From the NCBI GenBank assembly GCA_030849465.1, contig JARVLF010000014.1, forward strand, positions 310,001 through 374,000: 64,000 nt of DNA. The letters are read 5' to 3'. The notes beneath the pieces were generated by a model, which was given only the letters and a program-made list of their open reading frames with translations, made no database searches and was not told the DNA's origin. Below, in pieces: positions 42,901 through 50,195 of the stretch. The number at the start of each line of letters is the position of its first letter. The first letter of the stretch is position 1. Position numbers and translations under genes: made by a program. Source of the stretch: Moesziomyces globuligerus (taxonomy: Eukaryota > Basidiomycota > Ustilaginomycetes > Ustilaginales > Ustilaginaceae).

Positions 42901-43096
42901 GGGTGGTGCAGGTGGGCTGTTCGGTCGTCTGGCGGCAGGCAAGATCGTGCGCTCCAGCAGTCAGGACGACGACCTGGGTGGCGAAGACGACCTGCCGGTC
43001 GAGGGCGAAGAGGGCTATGAGGAAGACGAACTGCGCGTTGGCAAGCTCTCGGCGCTCAGGATCATGAAGGACCCCAAAGCGTATCGCTCGGCATGA
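39980..43096 (+). CDS. BRN1: Condensin complex subunit CAP-H (Brn1/Barren)
   Basis: A 1038-aa intron-free kleisin that closes the Smc2-Smc4 ring of condensin and is needed for mitotic chromosome compaction. After a Ser-rich N-terminus and an acidic run (about 70-95, DDDDD/EEN/DDD), the kleisin N-terminal block appears: FEEWMKMATDNKINSTNTWSFALIDYF, then FQKASCTLDGCVKVWTSRVDSV. Further Barren blocks are QIKKFELEFTVDPLFKKTS, LCNFRFSKDD and HWKLSRV. The C-terminal winged-helix part has RVKPEYVNYAKKAKRVDVKKLKENIW and a final segment with TSFCFICLLHLANEEGL. The order and spacing match Brn1. The protein is longer than yeast Brn1 (about 750 aa) because of acidic and Ala-rich linkers. Confidence 0.95.
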   Translation: MPSRHSSSTSRAPLEESRVANRSISASFAGTKASLSSTKSSASRKSSAAPARSSSSSKSRSTSAKYRGRFDDDDDIAEENDDDDDDDDDEGDSYDEEQPVSHRSKSTSKAAPAKSASRPPSQPASRQPSGSNNANRSILARSNPNASMLLAAGNTSVAYQNSRVAALARSHTVVDASSIMRPRGQAAHNAVAPSSAGDATGSMPPAASLRVDTSSFEEWMKMATDNKINSTNTWSFALIDYFHDMSLLRNDSGDGSINFQKASCTLDGCVKVWTSRVDSVVVETGKLLSGLQDDLEQASRKDRRKGDEEGDDDDADDDDDDGAGASTRKRKRNKEATIAKTFGHIQIKKFELEFTVDPLFKKTSADFDEGGASGLLMNHLGVDASMAVIFDASDVAGVGGDDDMTKMLAAEDEDAKDQAAVAGPAAADDEDDMIDLSKLSTKWLGSSEFSAADGSAEDVESLLARRVLCPTLCNFRFSKDDDTPFGVGLDEFNQQTFHTATQVDSAFFSSQHANGMRAQSEEFIGGGFQDDVNPLLDDAGADVDFFDAGIGAPMDDNDDEGNDFFDALDSAPALHHGGPVVLDGTTGDVQGYGPFDPSAGPSSELVMAMAFNPETGRPLDGADAENGSDLFDYFDRRLMRNWAGPEHWKLSRVTGPLGLGTAGAGAADPAAAAARKESKKSKEPFVIDFLSEEGAVNVKEIFEPAKQAATITLPLNARNKMASLAASSSDAYLLPEDRHFSSKQLLRLFLKPRVAINMRRKGAQGAGDGFGADPQLWADADGDDNGMGGDGGMPFDTQFFHDADDGFDANGADLGGLDDSPANAITGGDLEDEELTQTLQQLNRVKPEYVNYAKKAKRVDVKKLKENIWKELGILPSTDDPAAVAARAAEGDEDMDSAEAQMDGEESVKTFENVLSGLQKAYPQDKMEEISTSFCFICLLHLANEEGLAISTGAEDKIQSLRAKRGRTSATPTKGGAGGLFGRLAAGKIVRSSSQDDDLGGEDDLPVEGEEGYEEDELRVGKLSALRIMKDPKAYRSA

Positions 43097-43191
43097 TCGG
43101 GCTCTCCGTGTACTTTAGCTTGTCGTGCGAGCTCCGTGTTCTGTTCGCTGTTGCACAATGTAATCTTTGGGTATGTCGGTTGCGGGCGAGG

Positions 43192-43959
43192 CTAGAAGCT
43201 GAGCGGATTGAGTTTGCCGTCCTCGTCGGTGGGAAGCTTGCCCTGTTCTCGCTGGAGCCACCAGTGGGTGTCCCAGCCGTCGAAGATGAGTGCGAGTTCG
43301 CGCGCGGCCGAGTCGGGCGAGTCGGAGCCGTGGAAGCCGTTGCGCGTATCGCCGAGGCCGTAGCGCGCGCGCAAGCACTGCGGATCTTCGTATTTGGCTC
43401 GATAGGCCTTGGTGGGGCCGAGCATGGCACGCCAGCGCTTGATGGCGTCGGGACCGACGAGGGCGAGCGCCATAGCAGGTCCACTGATCATGCCGAGGAT
43501 CAGTCGATCGTAGTAGAACCGCCCGCGATGCTCGGCATAAAACGCATGTGCATCAGAGGACGTCCAGAATACACGCTTGCTGCGCGCAACCTGTCGGCAA
43601 AAGAGAACAAGTGAAGAAGATAAGCTCTGTTGCCCATGTCCGAGGGGAATAGTGAGGAAGAGGTAGTGATAGACCGGACGTACATTCAGACCGGACTGCT
43701 TGATCTCTTTCAGGATGGCCGACACGTCGGGCTGGTACGAACACACCGACGGCTTGATCAGTGCCAGAGTAAGTTGCAGCTCCTGGGAAGCCGACGCAGT
43801 GGAGACTCTCCTCGTGATTCTTCGAGATGACTGGCTTGCGTTGGACGTTGCTGCGATGTTGGCCGCCAGAGCAAGACTCGTTGACGCCGAGCTTGAGGAG
43901 GTGCAACGCGCGGCCAGACCGCGCACGATACCGGTCGACATAGGTACAACCGCTGGCAT
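43192..43959 (-). CDS. NME6-like nucleoside-diphosphate kinase, probably mitochondrial
   Basis: Two exons on the minus strand, 43959-43684 and 43590-43192, give 224 aa. NDP kinases move the gamma-phosphate between NTPs and NDPs through a phospho-His. The N-terminus is Ser/Arg/Ala-rich without acidic residues, fitting a mitochondrial presequence. The core has TLALIKPSVC, EIKQSGLNV, RSKRVFWTSSDAHAFYAEH, MISGPAMALALVG and WRAMLGPTKAYRA. The active His is H179 in NGFHGSDSPDSAARE. The DTRN...HGSDS block and the residues after it look like human NME6 rather than the classical NDPK group. The 93-nt intron (GTACGT...CAG) is a multiple of three and has no stop, so it also reads through; the family alignment across GLNV-ARSKRVF shows that it must be spliced out. 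Confidence 0.88.
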   Translation of the reverse strand: MPAVVPMSTGIVRGLAARCTSSSSASTSLALAANIAATSNASQSSRRITRRVSTASASQELQLTLALIKPSVCSYQPDVSAILKEIKQSGLNVRPVYHYLFLTIPLGHGQQSLSSSLVLFCRQVARSKRVFWTSSDAHAFYAEHRGRFYYDRLILGMISGPAMALALVGPDAIKRWRAMLGPTKAYRAKYEDPQCLRARYGLGDTRNGFHGSDSPDSAARELALIFDGWDTHWWLQREQGKLPTDEDGKLNPLSF

Positions 43960-44461
43960 GACAGGCTACAGTAATCCTCCACTCCGCATGAGAGTCACCT
44001 CGTAGGCAGCCTGTCCGGCAACAATGCTCGTAGTCAGGATCACGAGTGTGGTGTCAGAGAGTGTAGGAGCTAAGCGTGAGTGGAGGCATCCTGACAGCGC
44101 CATTACTACGAGTTACATAAGCTCTACCGGCTAAGCCGACAATCTCGGTTCTCGGAAACGCGTCTCGACGGCCACGTCCGGTGGACGGAGGGCGTTCCTG
44201 CAGCATACGGCTACCATCAGTCCCGTCAGCGTCCTCCACGACCTTCTTGCATTTCACCGCTCATTCCGGCCCACTGCCCTACTACAGCCCTTCTTTTCGA
44301 GGCTGCGTCCCGCTTCATATCGGTTCCAAGCCTCCTCCCCGAGCGGTCTGCATGCAGGAGCTCTCTTCCCGGATTCAGGAAATTGATATCGACCTTGTCC
44401 ACCTCGGCTCTGCATCTCACGGCTCGTATCAGCGCCGGACGGTGGTGAAGCCAGCTTCAAC
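43960..44461. other. Divergent region NME6-like / SPT20
   Basis: About 500 bp without a protein gene. It holds a tRNA-like D-arm string near 44125-44150 (minus strand) that does not fold into a full tRNA. Confidence 0.5.
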
Positions 44462-46843
44462 ATGGCTACGACCGCTTCCGTGTACAATACTTCGCGGACA
44501 ACACGCCAGATCCTGCGGCGGCATCGCAAGGACAAGCCGTCGCTCATCCTCCATCTGCACAACAACCATTTTCGCTTCGAACGCCAGAATGGCATGTTCC
44601 TCTTTGACTCGCCTGTCAAGGCTTTCTTAGGATTCATTCGCGATCAGAAGGTGCCGGCCGACCTCATCGACGTGCTCACAGAGTCCGGCGTCCAGTTCTT
44701 CGAGGGCTGCCTGCTCGTAGACGTCCACGATCATCGCAGCCATGTGGCTGCATCGGCCTCGCCTCTTGGCCCGCGCGAGCTCATGGGTATGACGGCAGCG
44801 GGTACATTCCGGTCGAGAGACAACCGCGACCCCACGGCGCTCGGGTTTGATGCGGAAGGCGGCCTTGCTTCGAGCTTGTTTTACCTGCAGGAAGGCGGTC
44901 GGTACGGCGCACCCAAGCTGATCGGTGGATCTAGTTCGAGCGATCCAAGAGGCGGTGGAGCAAGCGGTGTAGAGATCTACCGCATTGTGCTCCATCCGAC
45001 TTCAGAGACGCTATGGGCGGATATCAAAATGCTCGACGACATGGCAGGTGGAATGTGGACCGACCAGGAGGCGCTCGAAGTCGAGGCCAAGATCCTCGCG
45101 CTCACCGCTCCGCCGCTCTGCCTGACGCCAGATCCGCAAGCCACTCGCATCGCCAACCTCATGCTCAGCGCCACCGCGCTGCCGTCGGCGTACAACCCTT
45201 CTCAAGATTCGCCGTTCCGCTCGGCGAAGAAGCGCGGAGCCAACTCGATCGAGACGGAGCGCGAGGAGATGGACCGCCAGCGCCGCGAAAAGATCATGCG
45301 CCTCATGCAGCACGGCCACAGGGGCGCACTCCAGGCTGGCTCTGGTCCAGGCATGATGCCCGGTGCAGGGCGGCCAGGCTCTGCAGCCGTCGATCCGGCT
45401 GCGATGCTCAATGCACAAGGTACGCCCGCCTCGGCCGCGGCCGCCACCGCATTCGTGCCGACGTTCGGCCGCATGGGCTTCATCGAGAGGTGGAGGATGG
45501 GCCGCAACGCGGCGATGGGCGCCATCCCGGGGGCTCAGGCACCTTCGAATGCCAACGCTGCCAACGGCGCAACGCCCGCAGGCAAGGGCGCAAAGGACGC
45601 CAAGGCGAAAGACAAAGATGACGCTGCCGATGCAGGCAACGCGTCAAACGCCAAGAAGCCTCCGTCGAAGAAGAAGAAGAAGGCGCAGCGGGAGAAGGAG
45701 GAAGCAGAAGCGGCCGAGGCGGCCAAGAAGAAGGCGGAAGAGGAAGCGGCGGCGGCCGCGGCGGCCAAGAAGCCCAAGAAGAAGCTCACCAAGAAGGAGC
45801 GCGAGGAGAAGGAGAGGAAGGAGAAGGAGGAAAAGGAAAAGGCCGAGCGCGAGGAAAAGGAACGCAAAGACAAGGAGGCTGCGGCCGCCAAGAAACCAAA
45901 AAGCAAGAAGAAGCAAAAAGAAGAGGCGGCGGCTGCAGCCGCAGCTGCTGCAGCGGCGGCGACTGCTGCGACCAAGAGTCCTGCCAAAGGGGGCAAGGCG
46001 GCAGCAGCAGCTGCGGCTGCAGCGGCGGCCAACGGCACAGACGCTGCAGCACCAACGAGTCCGGACAAAGACAAGAAGGGATCGCCGAAGAAGGCTGCGG
46101 CCAAGAAGCCAGCCGCGGCTGCACCTACATCTGCACCGGCCAGTGCGTCCAAGAAGAAGACGCCGGCCAAGGCGGACAAGAAGAACGCCAATGCCAACGC
46201 TGGCGCTGCGGTCGGTGCGAACGGTACTGCGGATGGTGTCAACGGAGGGCCAGCGGTAGCAGCGATGCAGGGCACACCGATTCTGGGAAGTGCGACACCT
46301 TCGGTGCAGTCGACGCCGACGCCTGCGCATCGATCGATCCCATCTCAGCCACAGCAGCAGCAGGCTGCGGCGATGCAAGCGCAGCCGACCCAGCAGCAGA
46401 TGCAGCAACAGCAGCTCACGCAGCAGCAGATGCAGCAAGCCGCCATGGCGGGTCTCTTCCCCAACATGCAGGGCCAGATGGGCTTCAACAACGCCATGGG
46501 CTTTGGCATGCCCATAATGAACGGTCAGATGGGCGGGTTTCCGGCATCGAGCAATCCGCAGGCGAATGCGCCGGCATTGGCCGCCATGCAGAACATGGGC
46601 CTCGGCCAGTTCGGCGCAGGCAACAATGGGATGCTCAACTTTGGCGCTGGCGGCAACATGGCGAATCTGGGCCAGATGCAGCAGATGATGGGACTCATGG
46701 GCGGTGGATTCAATGGGTTGCCGTTTGCCGCACAGCAGGGCGGACAGCAACCGCAGGGCCAGCAACAGGGCCAGCAGGGAACAGCAGATATGCCGGTCGG
46801 CGTCGGTCTCGCAGGCCTCGCAAACTGGGGCGCAGGCAAGTGA
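44462..46843 (+). CDS. SPT20: SAGA complex subunit Spt20
   Basis: A 793-aa intron-free protein. Spt20 is a structural subunit of the SAGA transcription coactivator. The Spt20 domain (about 20-250) contains SLILHLHNNHFRFERQNG, DSPVKAFLGFIRDQKVPADL and SGVQFFEGCLLVDVHDHR, with the later helix DQEALEVEAKILALTAPPLCL. From about residue 370 the protein is low complexity: a Lys/Glu/Ala charged-helix segment, poly-Ala runs, a Pro/Lys/Ala segment and a Gln/Met/Gly-rich C-terminus, as in activation-type regions. The repeats are rich in imperfect codons (AAG/GAG/GCG), so the length may vary between strains. Confidence 0.92.
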   Translation: MATTASVYNTSRTTRQILRRHRKDKPSLILHLHNNHFRFERQNGMFLFDSPVKAFLGFIRDQKVPADLIDVLTESGVQFFEGCLLVDVHDHRSHVAASASPLGPRELMGMTAAGTFRSRDNRDPTALGFDAEGGLASSLFYLQEGGRYGAPKLIGGSSSSDPRGGGASGVEIYRIVLHPTSETLWADIKMLDDMAGGMWTDQEALEVEAKILALTAPPLCLTPDPQATRIANLMLSATALPSAYNPSQDSPFRSAKKRGANSIETEREEMDRQRREKIMRLMQHGHRGALQAGSGPGMMPGAGRPGSAAVDPAAMLNAQGTPASAAAATAFVPTFGRMGFIERWRMGRNAAMGAIPGAQAPSNANAANGATPAGKGAKDAKAKDKDDAADAGNASNAKKPPSKKKKKAQREKEEAEAAEAAKKKAEEEAAAAAAAKKPKKKLTKKEREEKERKEKEEKEKAEREEKERKDKEAAAAKKPKSKKKQKEEAAAAAAAAAAAATAATKSPAKGGKAAAAAAAAAAANGTDAAAPTSPDKDKKGSPKKAAAKKPAAAAPTSAPASASKKKTPAKADKKNANANAGAAVGANGTADGVNGGPAVAAMQGTPILGSATPSVQSTPTPAHRSIPSQPQQQQAAAMQAQPTQQQMQQQQLTQQQMQQAAMAGLFPNMQGQMGFNNAMGFGMPIMNGQMGGFPASSNPQANAPALAAMQNMGLGQFGAGNNGMLNFGAGGNMANLGQMQQMMGLMGGGFNGLPFAAQQGGQQPQGQQQGQQGTADMPVGVGLAGLANWGAGK
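45650..46230. repeat. Ala/Lys/Glu low-complexity coding tract in SPT20
   Basis: Imperfect triplet repeats (aag, gag, gcg/gca) encode alternating Lys/Glu-rich and poly-Ala runs. They leave several long shadow frames on the opposite strand. Confidence 0.85.
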
Positions 46844-46941
46844 AATGTTGGTCAAGCCCAGGCGGGCGTCGGATGCCAAGGATGATACCCCCTTTTAATC
46901 GAGTACTTTGCAGATACGTGTTGAGTGGAGCGGATGGGCGG

Positions 46942-48525
46942 CTAACGGGCGGTGGTGCCTCCGTCAATGGGCAAGATGCTGCCTGTGCACCAGGGAGCAT
47001 CTCGTGCAAAGAACCTAGTGTACCAAACGCTAGTCAGTCGACGTGTTGTTTTGCACCGCGAATGGGGGAGGGAGATTGGACTTACATGACGCCGTTTGCT
47101 ACGTCGCGGGCCGAGCCTTGGTGAGGCCAGTAGGTGGGGCGCATCTTTGCGAGTTCGGGCGAGATGCTAGCGACCATAGCCGTGCCTGCAAGATAGCCTG
47201 GGGCGATGGCGTTGACGTTGATGCGATGCGGTGCGTAGTCCGTGGCGACCTGACGGGTGAGGTTGACCACAGCGCCCTTCGAGGCGCAGTAGGCCGGCTC
47301 GGAGGGTCCGCCGATCAGGCCGTGGATCGAGGCGATCTGGATGATCGAGCCGCGCGATCCGCGTGCGCCCACATCGCCCTCGCGCCGGCCGACAGTACTG
47401 ATGGGCGAACCGGTCTGCTCCGCGTACGCCGGACGCAGGGGCACAGAGGGGGGAACGTCGGCAAAGTCGTCTAGGTCTTCCTCAATGTCCGCCGGGAAGG
47501 CGATCGGATCCTGCGTAAGCATTTGCTTGATCTAAGACAGTCAAGGGTAGAAATGCAAGCAGCGATCAGCAAGATGCTGATAGAAGGGGAGAGACTGGAG
47601 GAGCGCTTACAGCGAGCTTGGTGCCGATCCAGACTCCCTTGACGTTGATGTCGAGCATCCGGTCCAGCGTCTCGACCGACTCGTGTTCGATTCCGCCGCT
47701 GCATGAGCCATCAACAAGAAGAATGCAGAGAGTCCTTACGATCGTTAGTGACGCTTTTCCTCGGGAGTGAAATGACGTGGTGCACACTTACGAGAAGGCT
47801 GTGATGCTGTCGAACGTAAGACACAGGAGCGAAAAGAAGAAAGTCTCGTACGTTGAGATACCCTCCTTAGGATGTAGGTACGACGAACTGTCAGTGAGCT
47901 TACCCAGCATTATTGACGAGACTGCCCAGGCAGAAGGCGGCACAGAGGTGCAAAAAGGGCGAAGCAGATCAGTTTGCGCATTCAGTCTCGCGTGCATGGA
48001 GTCTCGGAAGGGGCTACACGTACATGTCGAGTCTTCCTCCGCCGAACTTGACGCTCTGAGCGACGGCGGCATCGAATTCGGACTCGGAGGTGACGTTGAG
48101 TTGCTGGAAGTCGGCTTGACCTCCGAGCGATTGGATCACTGTACGTCTCGGTCCAGGAAAGCCCTCGAGTCCCTATCAGCGTCTCTACTTTGAGTTCAGC
48201 AGCCTCATGAGGATCGGAACGTACATTCGTGCGTGGGCACGGTGCGCGAGGATTTGGCAGCATCCTTCGACATGCCGAGAGGTTCGGGGCGCTGCAAACC
48301 GATGCGTTTCGACAGATCAGCAGGAATTCTTAGGCGAACACTTCACTCAGGGGAGAGTAGGGGCGTGAGACTCACGAGATCGGTGCAGAGGACCTTGGCG
48401 CCGGCGCGCGCGAGGTGGAGGGCGGTCTGTCTGCCGATGCCCGAGGACGAGCCGGTGACGAGGGCCGTGCGGCCCACGAGGCTCAGAGATGGAGGGAGCG
48501 ACTTGGCAAAGGTGGCAAACGACAT
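46942..48525 (-). CDS. Short-chain dehydrogenase/reductase with eight exons, two of them micro-exons
   Basis: Minus-strand exons: 48525-48376, 48291-48225, 48138-48024, 47921-47904 (18 nt), 47806-47792 (15 nt), 47698-47611, 47531-47086 and 47014-46942, giving 323 aa. It is a classical SDR, an NAD(P)-dependent oxidoreductase. The Rossmann Gly motif is TGSSSGIG (24-31). NNAG (114-117) comes from the micro-exon region, giving ILVNNAGITAFSGGIEHE. The active Ser (about 219) lies in IIQIASIHG and the Tyr/Lys pair in YCASK (Y232, K236). The end GSILPIDGGTTAR is typical. Every junction keeps frame and a GT...AG intron. A roughly 50-residue acidic/Pro insert (about 158-208) precedes the catalytic Ser. 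The substrate cannot be told. Confidence 0.88.
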
Positions 48526-49049
48526 GATGGTGACGGCGTGGGACAGGGCCAGATGGCGCAAGCGTCACACAGCCCGGAGGGATATATACTCGAGGGCAAC
48601 AGAGTGCTGGCTCTCTTTGCACGTGTGCATGCCCGGCAGGACGAGAACCCGGGGTAGATCAAAGCGCAGCGCCGGAAGATCGGAGTCGACCGAAGCACCG
48701 ATGTGTCAACTCAGCCAGGACTCCGTCTTCGTCTGAGTGTGCGTGCGCCCAAACGTCATCTTCCGCGGTACAGCGTAATGCTGAACAGCTTGAGTGAGCG
48801 TGGACCTCGCGGTCCACGTTGATTTTCCGCCAAGCGCCCATCCCCACACTTGCTCGGCTGCAGGCGCGCGCGGCTCGGCGCTTCAAGTCGCCGAACCGGA
48901 CCACGGCAGGCGCCACGTTCGGCAATCACCGATCCGAGCCCCTCGCCCTTCAGATTGACACGATCAGAGCCTAAACGCCAACTTGCTCCCTCTGCGCCTT
49001 CCACATCATCTTCAGACGGCTTATGATCTAGGTCAAGCCTTGGACTGAC
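48526..49049. other. Region upstream of the SDR and the 5S rRNA gene
   Basis: About 520 bp; no protein gene seen. It contains a perfect 8-bp inverted repeat with a 4-nt loop at 48799-48818. Confidence 0.5.
48799..48818. repeat. Short perfect inverted repeat (hairpin)
   Basis: CGTGGACC, loop TCGC, GGTCCACG. It could form a stable stem in RNA but is not followed by a T-run. Confidence 0.7.
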
Positions 49050-49167
49050 ATCTGCGGCCATAGAACCTTGAAAGCACCGCATCCCGTCCGATCTGCGAAG
49101 TTAAGCAAGGTATCGCCTAGTCAGTACTGCGGTGGGGGACCACGCGGGAATCCTAGGTGCTGCAGTT
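49050..49167 (+). rRNA. 5S ribosomal RNA
   Basis: A second 118-nt 5S rRNA, starting ATCTGCGGCC and ending GCTGCAGTT; identical over its full length to the copy at 32013-32130 but on the opposite strand. The flanks differ, so it is not part of a longer duplication. Confidence 0.95.
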
Positions 49168-49175
49168 CCTTCATA

Positions 49176-49182
49176 TTTTTTT
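49176..49182 (+). terminator. Pol III T-run downstream of 5S rRNA
   Basis: A run of seven T, 8 bp after the mature 5S end, fits RNA polymerase III termination. Confidence 0.75.
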
Positions 49183-49447
49183 GCCCCGTGACTGGCCGGC
49201 GTTATTTCCGTAGTCTCATCAGCATCTGCTTCGTGGCAAGCGAAGCAAGCCGCTATGAGTAATGGTGAGTGTGATGTTCCGAAGCGTGTTCGTGGTCTCG
49301 GCTCGCCTTCGGCGCGTTTTCCGGCGACTTCTTCGCGACTGACTTTTAGACTCGACTTTTTTTTCCTTGCGATCCACCATCTCGAAGCAAAGGCTTTCCG
49401 ACGCCTTGACGCTTGACACCTTTCCTGTGCCGCACAAGGAGGGAGCG

Positions 49448-50137
49448 ATGCGCTCTCTTGGGTGTCTCGTGCGTGCGACGAGGCTGCTCTCTCCAGCTCG
49501 TGTGACGAAGTTGGCAAGCTGCAGCGTCGGCAGCTTTCGACTTGCGGTACATCCGAACGCCCTCCTTCCAACCTTGACCGCTACCCGCCATCTCTCGTGC
49601 ACTGGCCCACGACGCAATGCGGATGCATCCGACGATGAGATGGAAGAGCGGCGGCGCTGGGTGGCCTCCTTTGAGGCGGTGCAGCTGCGACGCAACGACA
49701 TGAACGTCACCTTCTCGCGCTCGTCGGGCCCGGGCGGTCAGAACGTGAACAAGCTCAATACCAAGGCCAACGTGCGTCTCGACCTCTCGCAAGTCGGCTC
49801 GCACGCCCCGGACTCCCTCGATGCTGCTCATCCACGCAAATGGCTCACGAGGGACATTGTCAGCCGCATCGCCAAAAACTCACCCTACTATGTCGCTTCG
49901 GACCACTCGATCCTCATCACCAGCATGCGCCACCGCACGCAGGAGGCAAACGTGCAGGACGCGCTGGAAAAGCTTCATGCCCACATCCTCGAACTCTCCC
50001 AAGATGGTCTCGTCGGCGAGACAAGTCAGGAGCAGCGCGATCGAGTCAAACGGCTCCAACAAGCCGACGCTCGTCGCAAGAAGACCAACAAGATCAAACG
50101 CGCAGACGTCAAGAGCGGCCGCAAGTTCAAGGGCTAG
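49448..50137 (+). CDS. Mitochondrial ICT1-type peptidyl-tRNA hydrolase (class I release-factor domain)
   Basis: A 229-aa protein with the GGQ motif (G96-G97-Q98) inside VTFSRSSGPGGQNVNK, the hallmark of codon-independent release factors such as ICT1/mL62 and Pth4. These free stalled peptides on mitochondrial ribosomes. The N-terminal about 60 residues (MRSLGCLVRATRLLSPARV...) look like a mitochondrial presequence. The C-terminus is basic (RRKKTNKIKRADVKSGRKFKG), as required for entering the mRNA channel in ICT1. No codon-recognition domain is present. The ATG at 49448 is the first in frame. It ends 58 bp before the convergent WD40 gene stop. Confidence 0.92.
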   Translation: MRSLGCLVRATRLLSPARVTKLASCSVGSFRLAVHPNALLPTLTATRHLSCTGPRRNADASDDEMEERRRWVASFEAVQLRRNDMNVTFSRSSGPGGQNVNKLNTKANVRLDLSQVGSHAPDSLDAAHPRKWLTRDIVSRIAKNSPYYVASDHSILITSMRHRTQEANVQDALEKLHAHILELSQDGLVGETSQEQRDRVKRLQQADARRKKTNKIKRADVKSGRKFKG

Positions 50138-50195
50138 CACATCGCTAGGCATATCTTGATCCATGACACATTTGTTTGCCATTGCGATGCTAGGA

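Noticed and set aside
44100..44165. tRNA-like string on the minus strand (GGCTTAGCCGGTAGAGC with a CTCGTAG loop)
   Set aside because: It lacks part of the D-loop, a pairing anticodon stem and a GGTTCGA-type T-arm. At best a relic.
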